A stretch of 9,207 bases of DNA from Anaerolineae bacterium (GTDB taxonomy: Bacteria; Chloroflexota; Anaerolineae; Aggregatilineales; UBA3940), in NCBI GenBank assembly GCA_020852775.1, contig JADZAD010000247.1, positions 1-9,207 on the forward strand, written 5' to 3'. The position numbers and the translations under genes were made by a program. Numbering within the stretch: the first letter of the stretch is position 1; every line of letters begins with the position of its first letter. Of this stretch, positions 1-6,633 are shown one piece after another. The notes under the pieces were generated by a model. The model did no database searches and was not told the DNA's origin. It saw only the letters and a program-made list of their open reading frames with translations.

Positions 1-18
1 CTCGCCGTCTTCCATCAT
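1..18 (-). CDS. 5' end of a divergent gene, product unknown
   Basis: Only the first six codons are inside the window, reading Met-Met-Glu-Asp-Gly-Glu on the minus strand and running off the left edge. The support is a very good Shine-Dalgarno sequence, AGGAGGG, at 33-27, eight bases before the ATG at 18-16; a second ATG follows at 15-13. The gene would be transcribed away from the plus-strand gene at 255, sharing the intergenic region 19-254. Nothing can be said about function from six codons. Confidence 0.5.
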
Positions 19-49
19 CTGTTCTACCCTCCTCACCGCATTTTCCAGT

Positions 50-82
50 GACCTCAGACCACTTAAAGTGTAGCGTGAGGTC
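50..82. promoter_or_regulatory. Nested inverted repeat, possible operator
   Basis: An outer pair GACCTCA (50-56) and TGAGGTC (76-82) encloses an inner perfect repeat CACTT-A-AAGTG (60-70). It lies 32 bases upstream of the start of the left-edge minus-strand gene and could be an operator or an RNA hairpin in its leader. A weak -10-like TACACT on the minus strand (72-67) overlaps the repeat, but no good -35 accompanies it. The repeat is seen directly; the regulatory role is inference. Confidence 0.35.
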
Positions 83-95
83 TTACAGGGTTCCA

Positions 96-111
96 CAGGA
101 TACAAGTCCTG
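96..111. repeat. Short inverted repeat CAGGA/TCCTG
   Basis: A perfect 5-base inverted repeat, CAGGA (96-100) and TCCTG (107-111), with a 6-base centre. It lies between the nested repeat at 50-82 and the promoter of the plus-strand gene. It may be a protein-binding site in the divergent control region, but it is short enough to be chance. Confidence 0.2.
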
Positions 112-168
112 CCTGCACAATCGAGCCATCACACCATGCAACAAACGTTTCTGTAACTATTTCCTAGC

Positions 169-178
169 TGTAATTACA
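169..178. promoter_or_regulatory. Palindrome TGTAATTACA next to -35, possible operator
   Basis: A perfect 10-base palindrome, TGTAATTACA, directly abuts the proposed -35 element at 179. A further TGTAA half-site is at 152-156. AT-rich palindromes of this form are common targets of dimeric helix-turn-helix repressors. The position beside the promoter suggests an operator; no regulator can be named. Confidence 0.3.
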
Positions 179-207
179 TTGATTGCCAGGCCAGGGTCGG
201 CGATAAT
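179..207 (+). promoter_or_regulatory. Probable sigma-70 promoter for the gene at 255
   Basis: TTGATT (179-184, four of six matches to TTGACA) and GATAAT (202-207, five of six matches to TATAAT) are separated by exactly 17 bases. Transcription would begin near 214, giving an untranslated leader of about 41 bases before the ATG at 255. The local AT-richness contrasts with the surrounding GC-rich coding DNA. Confidence 0.5.
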
Positions 208-254
208 TAGAACAGATGTACATACTGCATCGATCTGAGACAGGATAAACCCGC

Positions 255-611
255 ATGGCGCTTCTCAAACAGTCATTCTACGTTGCTCCTCCTCAGCAGT
301 ATTCCACTTATCGCAGCGGCGAGCGCTGGGGAGACCTGATCAATACGCTCCGTGTCCTGCCCCGCACCGACCCCCAGGTGATGGCCCTGACCCTGACACT
401 GCGCCGTGTCCTTCATGAAACCGGGGGCGCCCAATTTGCCGATGCATTCTGTCCGGCCTGCAACGCCGATGCACTGGAGCGCATGGCCGGCGACGATAAC
501 CGTCTGCTCACGCTCTACTATGCCTGCCTTGAAGATGTGAAGGCCTCACTCTGCTCGATGCGTATGCGCCGCCGCATGCCCGCCACGCCACGTATGCTCG
601 CCTATTCGTAA
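255..611 (+). CDS. Hypothetical protein, 118 aa
   Basis: I do not recognise a family. The ATG at 255 is preceded by AGGA (242-245) with 9-base spacing, and a plausible promoter lies at 179-207, so expression looks real. The protein is soluble and probably mostly helical, with no signal peptide or membrane segment. Four cysteines are visible at residues 66, 69, 91 and 100, the first two as a CPAC (CxxC) motif after the segment FADAF. The C-terminus is strongly basic and Met/Arg-rich (residues 102-114), which could contact nucleic acid. One CxxC plus two single Cys could make a four-Cys metal site, but this is speculative. A terminator-like hairpin follows at 643-666, so the gene appears to be a single-gene unit. 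Confidence 0.6.
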   Translation: MALLKQSFYVAPPQQYSTYRSGERWGDLINTLRVLPRTDPQVMALTLTLRRVLHETGGAQFADAFCPACNADALERMAGDDNRLLTLYYACLEDVKASLCSMRMRRRMPATPRMLAYS

Positions 612-642
612 GCGTATTGTATTGCCCTCTGACACAGTTACC

Positions 643-666
643 CGGGCGGCCCTGCAAGGCCGCCCG
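643..666 (+). terminator. Terminator-like hairpin after the 118-aa gene
   Basis: A perfect 9-base GC-rich stem, CGGGCGGCC (643-651) with GGCCGCCCG (658-666), encloses a 6-base loop 31 bases after the stop codon at 609-611. The tail ATTGATTCGCTTC is only moderately T-rich, so it is an imperfect intrinsic terminator. It separates this gene from the next promoter at about 677-707. Confidence 0.55.
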
Positions 667-676
667 ATTGATTCGC

Positions 677-707
677 TTCACCTCTGCGTCCGCGCCTGTG
701 CTATACT
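677..707 (+). promoter_or_regulatory. Extended -10 promoter for the membrane protein gene
   Basis: TATACT at 702-707 is preceded by TG at 699-700, forming an extended -10 element (TGnTATACT). The best -35 candidate is weak, TTCACC at 677-682, with a long 19-base spacer; extended -10 promoters often tolerate this. The start would be near 714, about 25 bases before the ATG at 739. Confidence 0.5.
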
Positions 708-738
708 GTCTTCTGATGCTGAAGAGGGAGGGGAAACG

Positions 739-1095
739 ATGCTGAGAGGGAACAAACCAGAAGTTGAGCTGCGTTTTGAGCTGCTCACTATCGGGCTGGC
801 GCTGATTGCGGGGGTGCTGTGCTGGGTGGTGTACAAGGAAAGACTCCCCTCGCTGATCATCTTCGTGCCCGGCCTGATCCTCTTCGGCTCCGCGCTCTTT
901 CAGGACCTGCAGCCAGATTGGCGCGCGGGCTGGTTGAGCTACACCGTCGCTATCCTGCTCATCGCCTTTGGGCTGGCTGGCATCTTCAACTCCTTGCTCG
1001 GTGAAATCATCCCGGTGCCCTGGCTGATTATCGCGCTGGTGCTCTTTGGGATTGTATTTGTCGTCAAGGCTCTGTACGACCCGCACCTCACCTGA
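739..1095 (+). CDS. Small four-helix integral membrane protein, 118 aa, unknown function
   Basis: The start at 739 is chosen because AGGGAGGGG (725-733) sits five bases upstream. The frame is open further upstream to an ATG at 622, but that longer version would begin before the promoter and run through the terminator hairpin at 643-666. The protein has a short polar N-terminus followed by four hydrophobic segments at roughly residues 14-32, 37-54, 65-83 and 93-110. The segments are joined by short loops (YKER; QDLQPDWRAG; NSLLGE), so it is almost certainly an inner-membrane protein with both ends on the same side. No catalytic or transport motif is visible and I cannot assign a family. The gene converges on purH, with the hairpin at 1108-1129 between them. 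Confidence 0.75.
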   Translation: MLRGNKPEVELRFELLTIGLALIAGVLCWVVYKERLPSLIIFVPGLILFGSALFQDLQPDWRAGWLSYTVAILLIAFGLAGIFNSLLGEIIPVPWLIIALVLFGIVFVVKALYDPHLT

Positions 1096-1107
1096 GGATC
1101 AACAGAA

Positions 1108-1129
1108 CAGGGGGCGCTGAGGCCCCCTG
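1108..1129. terminator. Intergenic terminator between convergent genes, probably bidirectional
   Basis: CAGGGGGC (1108-1115) pairs with GCCCCCTG (1122-1129) in a perfect 8-base stem with a 6-base loop. It lies 12 bases after the plus-strand gene's stop and 26 bases past the purH stop. On the minus strand the tail is TTCTGTTGATCC, reasonably T-rich; on the plus strand it is a pyrimidine run (CTGCTCTCTTCTCT). This is the most likely end of the his-purH transcript. Confidence 0.6.
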
Positions 1130-1146
1130 CTGCTCTCTTCTCTGCT

Positions 1147-1167
1147 TTCCGGCGCTTAATGCCGGAA
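1147..1167. repeat. Hairpin spanning the purH stop codon
   Basis: TTCCGGC (1147-1153) and GCCGGAA (1161-1167) form a 7-base stem whose loop contains the purH TAA. There is no T-rich tail on either strand, so it is not a convincing intrinsic terminator. It could stabilise the mRNA 3' end or act together with the hairpin at 1108-1129. Confidence 0.35.
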
Positions 1168-2676
1168 GTGGCGCACCCCGGTAAAGACCATCGCCGCGCT
1201 GGCGGCATCCACCGCCTCGATTACCTGTTCATCGCGCACTGATCCGCCCGGCTGGACAATCGCCGTCACCCCGGCTTCCAGCGCAAGCTGTGGCCCGTCC
1301 GGGAAGGGAAAGAACGCATCCGAGGCCAGTACCGCGCCACGCGCACGCTCCCCGGCCTTCTCTGCTGCCAGCCGCACGGAATCCACCCGGCTGGGCAGGC
1401 CGCCGCCGATACCCACCGTGGCGCCCTCCACCGCGAAGACGATCGCGTTGCTCTTAGCAAACTTTACCGCCTGCCAGGCAAAGCGCAGCGCCTTCAGTTC
1501 CTGCGGAGTAGGCTGGCGCTTACTGACCACGGTGAAAGCATCTTCACTAGCGTGATCGACCGTTTGCGCCAGCACGCCGCCGCGCACGCTACGGAAGGTT
1601 ATACGGGCAGGGGCAAGCGCTCCCATCCGCAGCAGGCGGCAGTTCTTCTTTACCGCGGCCAGCCGCTCAACCGCCCCGGCGCTGAACCCCGGCGCGGCGA
1701 TCGCCTCGACGAACAGGCTGCCCAGCGCCTCGACAAAGGCCTCATCGACCGGGCGGTTGACCGCGATCACGCCGCCGAAGGCTGAGATGGGGTCGGAGGC
1801 CAGTGCCGCGCCAAACGCCCCGGCGAGGGTATCCCCGGTGGCAATGCCGCACGGGCCGAGGTGCTTAACGATCACCACCGCCGGTTCGGAGAAGTCCGAC
1901 GCCGCGGCCCAGGCGGCGTCCAGATCGAGCAGGTTGTTGTAAGACAACTCCTTGCCCTGCAGCAGTTCACCACCCAGCGGACCCATCCCCGGTGAAGCAT
2001 AGAGTGCGGCCTGCTGATGAGGATTCTCGCCATAGCGCAGGGAGATGCTGCGTGGCAGGGTCACGGGTAGGGTTTCGGGCAGGTCATCACCCGCCAGCCC
2101 GGACAGATACGCGGTGATTGCGCTGTCGTAGGCGGCGGTATGCGCGAAAGCCCGCAGCGCCAGACGCCGGCGGGTCTCCTGGGAGGTGTCCCCTGACTGC
2201 TGTACCTCCGCCAGCACCGGGGCGTAATCCTCAACGCTGGTGATCACCGCCACCCGGTCATGGTTCTTGGCCGCAGCACGGATCAATGATGGCCCGCCGA
2301 TGTCGATATTCTCAATCGCCTGCTCCAGCGTCACGTCCGGGCGCGACACCGTCTGGACGAACGGGTACAGGTTGCAGACCACCAGGTCGATCCAGTCCCA
2401 GCCCTGTGCGGCAACCGTCGCCCGGTCGTCCGGATTGTCCTCCCGTGCGAGGATGCCGCCGAAGATCGCCGGATGCAGCGTCTTGACACGCCCACCGAGC
2501 ACACCCGGCAGGCCGGTGAGGTCTTCGACGGTACGCACCGGGATGCCTGCTTCACTCAGGGATGAGGCCGTCCCGCCACTGGCGATTAGCTCGACCCCGG
2601 CGGCGCTCAGGCCGCGCGCGAACTCTACCAACCCGGCCTTATCCGATACACTGATCAAGGCTCTCCGCATAGTCAT
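1156..2676 (-). CDS. purH: Bifunctional AICAR formyltransferase / IMP cyclohydrolase
   Basis: PurH performs the last two steps of de novo purine synthesis in the cytoplasm: formylation of AICAR with 10-formyl-THF to FAICAR, then ring closure to IMP. At 506 residues it has typical length. The N-terminal MGS-like cyclohydrolase domain (about 1-190) shows RRALISVSDKAGLVEFA, the GGRVKTLHP motif (61-69) and GGILAR. The transformylase domain shows LSYNNLLDLDAAW (244-256), the catalytic Lys-His pair in VKHLGPCG (270-277), SDPISAFGG (294-302), SRVDSVR (429-435) and SDAFFPFPDGP (452-462). The usual KHxNPCG has Gly instead of Asn here; the catalytic residues are kept. The ATG at 2676 overlaps the hisE stop as ATGA; a second ATG at 2670 is an alternative. 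As the last gene of the his operon it can recycle AICAR released by IGP synthase, an inference supported by pathway knowledge. Confidence 0.97.
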   Translation of the reverse strand: MTMRRALISVSDKAGLVEFARGLSAAGVELIASGGTASSLSEAGIPVRTVEDLTGLPGVLGGRVKTLHPAIFGGILAREDNPDDRATVAAQGWDWIDLVVCNLYPFVQTVSRPDVTLEQAIENIDIGGPSLIRAAAKNHDRVAVITSVEDYAPVLAEVQQSGDTSQETRRRLALRAFAHTAAYDSAITAYLSGLAGDDLPETLPVTLPRSISLRYGENPHQQAALYASPGMGPLGGELLQGKELSYNNLLDLDAAWAAASDFSEPAVVIVKHLGPCGIATGDTLAGAFGAALASDPISAFGGVIAVNRPVDEAFVEALGSLFVEAIAAPGFSAGAVERLAAVKKNCRLLRMGALAPARITFRSVRGGVLAQTVDHASEDAFTVVSKRQPTPQELKALRFAWQAVKFAKSNAIVFAVEGATVGIGGGLPSRVDSVRLAAEKAGERARGAVLASDAFFPFPDGPQLALEAGVTAIVQPGGSVRDEQVIEAVDAASAAMVFTGVRHFRH

Positions 2677-2972
2677 GATGGTTTGTGCCGCCTTTCCAGC
2701 TCCGCTGCAACCTCCTCGAGGCTGACGCCTTTGTAGGCCATCAGCACGAGGCAGTGATAAGTAAGATCGGCCAGTTCGCTGACCAGCCGCTCATGCCCCT
2801 GTCCTTTGGCCGCGATCACCACCTCGACGGCCTCCTCACCAACCTTCTGCACAATCCGGTCTTCTCCGGCCTCGAACAGCTTGTTCGTGTACGACCCCGG
2901 CTGCGGGTTCTGCTGGCGGTCCCGGATGACCGCGAAGAGATGCTCAATCATGTTCACAGGCGTTTGCCTCAT
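2673..2972 (-). CDS. hisE: Phosphoribosyl-ATP pyrophosphatase (HisE)
   Basis: HisE hydrolyses phosphoribosyl-ATP to phosphoribosyl-AMP and pyrophosphate, step two of histidine synthesis. It belongs to the all-alpha MazG-like pyrophosphatase fold. The 99-residue protein contains the core motif KVGEEAVEVVIAA (43-55) and SELADLTYH (65-73), whose acidic residues bind Mg2+. It is a stand-alone HisE, not fused to the cyclohydrolase HisI, which is absent from the window. The start at 2972 is chosen because its ATG overlaps the hisH TGA (ATGA), matching the other junctions. The frame stays open upstream to 3035, but that would overlap hisH by 67 bases and add residues foreign to the family. A start at 2951, just before IEHLFAVI, is the other option. 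Its stop overlaps the purH start. Confidence 0.93.
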   Translation of the reverse strand: MRQTPVNMIEHLFAVIRDRQQNPQPGSYTNKLFEAGEDRIVQKVGEEAVEVVIAAKGQGHERLVSELADLTYHCLVLMAYKGVSLEEVAAELERRHKPS

Positions 2973-3574
2973 TTCATCTCGATGAAGTTCTTCAGGATAC
3001 GCAGCCCCACCGCCTGGCTCTTCTCCGGGTGGCACTGGATACCAAAGACGTTATCCCGCCCCGCCACCGCGGTGAAAGCGATGCCATACTCGGACGTGGC
3101 GATGACATCCGCTGTGTCCGCTGGCTCGACGTAGTATGAGTGCACGAAATAGGCGTAGGCCCGATCCGGCACCCCAGCCAGCAGCGGATGCCCGTCACGC
3201 TGGATCAACTGGTTCCAGCCGATGTGCGGTACCTTCGGCCCCGCCGCCGGGAAGCGCGTCACCCGGCCCGGAAGCAATCCCAGCCCGGTGTGGATGCCCA
3301 TCTCGTCGCTGCTCTCGAACAGGTATTGCAGCCCAAGGCAGATGCCCAGCAGCGGCACACCGGCGCGTACCGCGTCCTTGATCGGTTCCTCGAAACCCTT
3401 TTCACGCAGGGCGGCCATCCCCGCCCCGAACGCCCCGACGCCGGGCAGGACAATCTTCTCCGCTCCAGCGAGTTCTTCCGGGTGGCTGACAGTCTTCACC
3501 CGCGCCCCGAGGTGCACAAAGGCGTTATTCACGCTGCGCAGGTTGCCCGCGCCGTAGTCCACAATGGCGATCAC
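2969..3574 (-). CDS. hisH: Imidazole glycerol phosphate synthase, glutamine amidotransferase subunit
   Basis: HisH is the class I glutaminase that supplies ammonia to HisF; together they convert PRFAR to imidazole glycerol phosphate and AICAR. The 201-residue length is typical. The catalytic triad is visible: nucleophile Cys79 in GICLGLQ, and His182 and Glu184 in QCHPEKSQ. PGVGAFGAGM (44-53) is the oxyanion-strand region, and KVPHIGWN (114-121) and YFVHSYY (142-148) are family hallmarks. It starts at GTG, preceded by AGGAG (3588-3584) with 9-base spacing. This is the only junction in the operon with a gap, 19 bases after the hisB stop, so it has an independent ribosome binding site. Its partner HisF is not in the window and must be encoded elsewhere. 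Confidence 0.97.
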   Translation of the reverse strand: MIAIVDYGAGNLRSVNNAFVHLGARVKTVSHPEELAGAEKIVLPGVGAFGAGMAALREKGFEEPIKDAVRAGVPLLGICLGLQYLFESSDEMGIHTGLGLLPGRVTRFPAAGPKVPHIGWNQLIQRDGHPLLAGVPDRAYAYFVHSYYVEPADTADVIATSEYGIAFTAVAGRDNVFGIQCHPEKSQAVGLRILKNFIEMK

Positions 3575-3593
3575 GTCTTGTTTCTCCTGCCGC

Positions 3594-4187
3594 TCAGTCT
3601 GTTAGCGTACCCTTGGTGCTGGGGACGCCGCCCCGACGCGGGTCGATCAGCATTGCGGCGTCCAGCGCCCGGCCCAGTGCCTTGAAGAGCGCCTCCGCCT
3701 TATGGTGGTCATCCGCGCCGTAGAACACCTCTGCGTGCAGGTTGAGCCGCCCGTTAAAGGCGATCGACTCCATCACGTGCGCCACGAGCGAGGTCGGCAT
3801 CCCCCCCATCGTGGGTGTATCGAAGCTGGCCCGCACCACCGCGTAAGGCCGCCCGCTCAGGTCAACCACCACCCGCGCCAGCGTCTCATCCATCGGCACG
3901 TAGGCGTAGCCCATCCGGCTGATTCCCCGGCGGTCGCCGAGCGCCTGCCCGAGTGCCTGCCCGAGCACAATCGCCACGTCCTCAATCGTGTGGTGCGCGT
4001 CGATGTGCAGATCGCCCACCGCATGGATTGAGAGGTCAAACAGGCCGTGCACGGCGAAGGCTGTCAGCATGTGGTCATAGAAGCCGATGCCGGTCGAGAT
4101 GTCCGTCCTGCCACTGCCATCGAGCACGAGCGAGAGTTGAATATCAGTCTCGGAGGTCTTGCGTGCGATCGTCGCCTGGCGTGTCAT
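3594..4187 (-). CDS. hisB: Imidazoleglycerol-phosphate dehydratase (monofunctional)
   Basis: This enzyme dehydrates imidazole glycerol phosphate to imidazole acetol phosphate, using two Mn2+ ions per site. The 197-residue protein has the two pseudo-repeated metal-binding motifs: GFYDHML (35-41) with DAHHTIEDVAI (63-73), and LNLHAEVFYG (148-157) with DDHHKAEALFKALG (159-172). The C-terminus has the conserved PSTKGTL (189-195). There is no N-terminal HAD phosphatase domain, so histidinol-phosphate phosphatase must come from another locus. The frame is open upstream to 4364, but translation from the ATG at 4187 fits the family N-terminus, and that ATG overlaps the hisC stop as ATGA with GAGAGGGG just before it. 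Confidence 0.97.
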   Translation of the reverse strand: MTRQATIARKTSETDIQLSLVLDGSGRTDISTGIGFYDHMLTAFAVHGLFDLSIHAVGDLHIDAHHTIEDVAIVLGQALGQALGDRRGISRMGYAYVPMDETLARVVVDLSGRPYAVVRASFDTPTMGGMPTSLVAHVMESIAFNGRLNLHAEVFYGADDHHKAEALFKALGRALDAAMLIDPRRGGVPSTKGTLTD

Positions 4188-5302
4188 AGTCCCCTCTCGA
4201 TCTCGCGCAATGCATCGAGCAGCCGTTCCGTCTGGCCGGGCACCCCGATGCTGATACGAATATAGTCCTGCAGGCCCGGCTTGTTGTAATGGCGGATCAG
4301 GATGCCATAATCCCGCGCCAGCCGCTGCCGGAGCGCCGCTGCGCTTCCCTTCAACACCCTGCACAGGATGAAGTTCGCCGCGCTGGGCAGTTCTTCGAGG
4401 TATGGGATCGCAGCAACGCCCTGCGCCAGCCGCTCGCGCTCCTGAATCAGCCCCTGCACCCGCTCACGCAGCAGCGTCAGGTCTTCCAGCGACGCGCGGG
4501 CTGCCATGTCTGCGGCCACGCTGACGTTGTACGGCTGTTTGAGCTTCCACAGGTGCGCCATCACCCACTCCGGGAAGACACCGTAGCCGATACGCATCCC
4601 CGCCAGCCCCGCCCATTTGCTGAAGGTACGCAGCACGATCAGGTTCGGATGCTGCGGCACCAGCCCGACGCTGCTTTCGGCGCCGCTGAATTCATAATAG
4701 GCCTCATCCAGCACGATCATCACCGGCAGATCGAGCAGGCGCAGCAGGTCTTCACGCGCAATCAGGCTGCCATCCGGGTTGTTAGGCGAGGTCAGGAAGA
4801 CAATCTTCGGGTGGTGCTGCGCCACTGCCTGCTCGATACCCGGGAGGTCGATCGAGAAATCGGCCCGGCGCAGCACGTCGATCGTATGCGCCCCGGCCAG
4901 CGAGGCGTCAAAAGCGTACATCAGAAAGGTCGGCGGACAGTTGATGATGCGCTCCCCGGCAGAGAGGAACAGGCGCATGATCAGGTCGATCAGCTCGTCC
5001 GCGCCTGCGCCGACCATGATGTATTTCGCCTCGACACCCGTGTAACCCGCCAGGCCCTCACGCAGGCGGCGGTATTCCGGGTCCGGGTAGATCGAGGCAG
5101 TCGTCCCCAATTCCGCCAGTGCCTGCAGCGCCCGCGGAGACGGGCCGAACGGGTTCTCGTTCGCGTCCAGCTTGAGGATTGCGCTGGCCGGGCGGCCCAG
5201 TTGCTCACTCACGATCTCGAACGGCAGGATCGGCGTGTAGGCCTCCAGCCCCGCGATCTCCGGGCGCAACAGGCCGCTGTAGTCAGCTCCAGAACCTGTC
5301 AT
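4184..5302 (-). CDS. hisC: Histidinol-phosphate aminotransferase
   Basis: HisC is a PLP-dependent fold type I aminotransferase that converts imidazole acetol phosphate and glutamate to histidinol phosphate and 2-oxoglutarate. The 372-residue protein shows LDANENPFGPS (45-55), SPNNPDG (172-178), LDEAYYEF (198-205) with the Asp and Tyr that contact PLP, and the Schiff-base lysine Lys229 in RTFSKWAGLAGMRIGY (225-240). A substrate-binding Arg is in YIRISIG near residue 349. The start at 5302 is preceded by GGAGG five bases upstream and overlaps the hisD stop by ATGA. Members of this family sometimes also transaminate aromatic amino acids, but the operon context supports histidine synthesis. Confidence 0.97.
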   Translation of the reverse strand: MTGSGADYSGLLRPEIAGLEAYTPILPFEIVSEQLGRPASAILKLDANENPFGPSPRALQALAELGTTASIYPDPEYRRLREGLAGYTGVEAKYIMVGAGADELIDLIMRLFLSAGERIINCPPTFLMYAFDASLAGAHTIDVLRRADFSIDLPGIEQAVAQHHPKIVFLTSPNNPDGSLIAREDLLRLLDLPVMIVLDEAYYEFSGAESSVGLVPQHPNLIVLRTFSKWAGLAGMRIGYGVFPEWVMAHLWKLKQPYNVSVAADMAARASLEDLTLLRERVQGLIQERERLAQGVAAIPYLEELPSAANFILCRVLKGSAAALRQRLARDYGILIRHYNKPGLQDYIRISIGVPGQTERLLDALREIERGL

Positions 5303-6633
5303 GTGCGCCTCCGGTATTCTGCTGAGGCCGCGTGGCCGGTCAGGTTCTCCGAGCGAGCGATCAGCGCGGCAGGTTCGCTCAGGCGGGCGGCGGCCTCCGG
5401 CTCAAGACCGATCACGGCGCTCCACTTGACGAAGTCCAGCACGTTAAGCCCGGAGGCGAAGCGGGCCGTACCGCTGGTGGGCAGGCTGTGGCTCGGCCCG
5501 GCGACGTAATCGCCCAGCACCTCGAATGAGTGCTCACCGAGGAAGATCGCCCCGGCGCTCTGCACCTTGCCCAGCCACGCCAGCGGATCCCGCAGCGAGA
5601 GGCACAGGTGCTCAACGGCGTAGGTGTTGGCCACCTCAAAGGCCTCCTCCAGTGACCCGACCAGCACAGCCCCGCCCCGGTGCTGCAACGAGGTCACGGC
5701 GATCTCAGCGCGTTCCAGGGCCTCGATCTGTCGGGCCACTTCCATGCTGACGGCCTCCGCCAGCTTCGCGCTGGTCGTGACGAGGATCGCTGAGGCCAGC
5801 ATATCGTGCTCGGCCTGCGCAAGCATGTCCGCGGCGACAAAGGCCGGGTCGGCGTCCTCGTCCGCGATCACCATCGTCTCCGTCGGCCCCAGCAGGCCGT
5901 CGATGCCCACCGCGCCGTAGACCTGCCGCTTGGCGAGCGTCACGAACAGATTGCCTGGCCCGACGATCTTATCGACCGGGCGGACGCTCTCCGTGCCGTA
6001 GGCCAGCGTGGCGATCGCCTGTGCACCCCCAAGCTGGTAGACCGTCTCGATCCCGGCGATACGCGCCGCGGCGAGCGTCACCGGGGCGACCTTGCCGTCC
6101 TTACCCGGCGGCGTGGCGACGACGATCTCCTGCACGCCCGCGACCTTCGCCGGGATCACTGACATCAGCAACGACGATGGCAGCGGGGCAGTGCCACCCG
6201 GCACGTACACGCCGACCCGCCGGATCGGACGGACGATCTGTCCGAGGACGCCCTCGGGGGTGGGGTGGAACCACGAGGTCAGCGGCTGGCGGCGGTGGAA
6301 AGCCTCAATACGCTCGGCGGCCAGCCGCATGGCGGCAATGACCTCCGGCGAGGTGATCTCCAGCGCCCGCTCGAACTCCGCGTCCGGCACCTCCAGCACC
6401 TGCAGATCGACACGATCAATCACTTTCATCCAGTACTTCACGGCGGCATCTCCGCGCTCACGGATGTCAGCGATCACGCGGCGCACAGCCTGTTCCGGGC
6501 GGAGGGCTTCGCCGAATAACTGCTCGATGCTTTGCAGCACACCCGGCGTCACGTCGAATTCATCCAGCGGGACGCGCTTCAGGATCGTGCGCTCCGCTTC
6601 TTCCCGCGTGTAGCTTCTGAGCATGCCGGTCAT
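5299..6633 (-). CDS. hisD: Histidinol dehydrogenase
   Basis: HisD catalyses the last two steps, oxidising L-histidinol to L-histidine through histidinal with two NAD+, as a Zn2+-dependent homodimer. The 444-residue protein has VGVYVPGGTAPLPSSLLM (140-157), KIVGPGNLFV (222-231) and GLLGPTE. By comparison with the E. coli enzyme, the zinc ligands correspond to Gln273 and His276 in LAQAEHD, Asp375 in GDYVAGPSH, and His434 near the C-terminus. The catalytic Glu-His pair is Glu341-His342 in TYAVEHL, where Val replaces the Pro of the usual APEHL. The start at 6633 has AAGG seven bases upstream and overlaps the hisG stop (ATGA). A second ATG at 6624 is a weaker alternative. Confidence 0.98.
   Translation of the reverse strand: MTGMLRSYTREEAERTILKRVPLDEFDVTPGVLQSIEQLFGEALRPEQAVRRVIADIRERGDAAVKYWMKVIDRVDLQVLEVPDAEFERALEITSPEVIAAMRLAAERIEAFHRRQPLTSWFHPTPEGVLGQIVRPIRRVGVYVPGGTAPLPSSLLMSVIPAKVAGVQEIVVATPPGKDGKVAPVTLAAARIAGIETVYQLGGAQAIATLAYGTESVRPVDKIVGPGNLFVTLAKRQVYGAVGIDGLLGPTETMVIADEDADPAFVAADMLAQAEHDMLASAILVTTSAKLAEAVSMEVARQIEALERAEIAVTSLQHRGGAVLVGSLEEAFEVANTYAVEHLCLSLRDPLAWLGKVQSAGAIFLGEHSFEVLGDYVAGPSHSLPTSGTARFASGLNVLDFVKWSAVIGLEPEAAARLSEPAALIARSENLTGHAASAEYRRRT

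Noticed and set aside
508..1086. Minus-strand open frame of 192 codons across both small plus-strand genes
   Set aside because: It crosses a terminator hairpin and two plus-strand genes with proper initiation signals, and has no Shine-Dalgarno or recognisable domains.
3594..4364. N-terminally extended HisB starting at 4364
   Set aside because: The added 59 residues lie within the hisC coding region, are Gly/Pro/Arg-rich and have no counterpart in the family. The ATG at 4187 overlapping the hisC stop fits both the family and the operon pattern.
4289..5509. Long plus-strand open frame of about 400 codons opposite hisC and the end of hisD
   Set aside because: It lies antisense to two unmistakable enzyme genes, spans their junction, and its translation is Arg/Gln/His-rich low-complexity sequence with no family features. 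It is a by-product of GC-rich codon use on the other strand.
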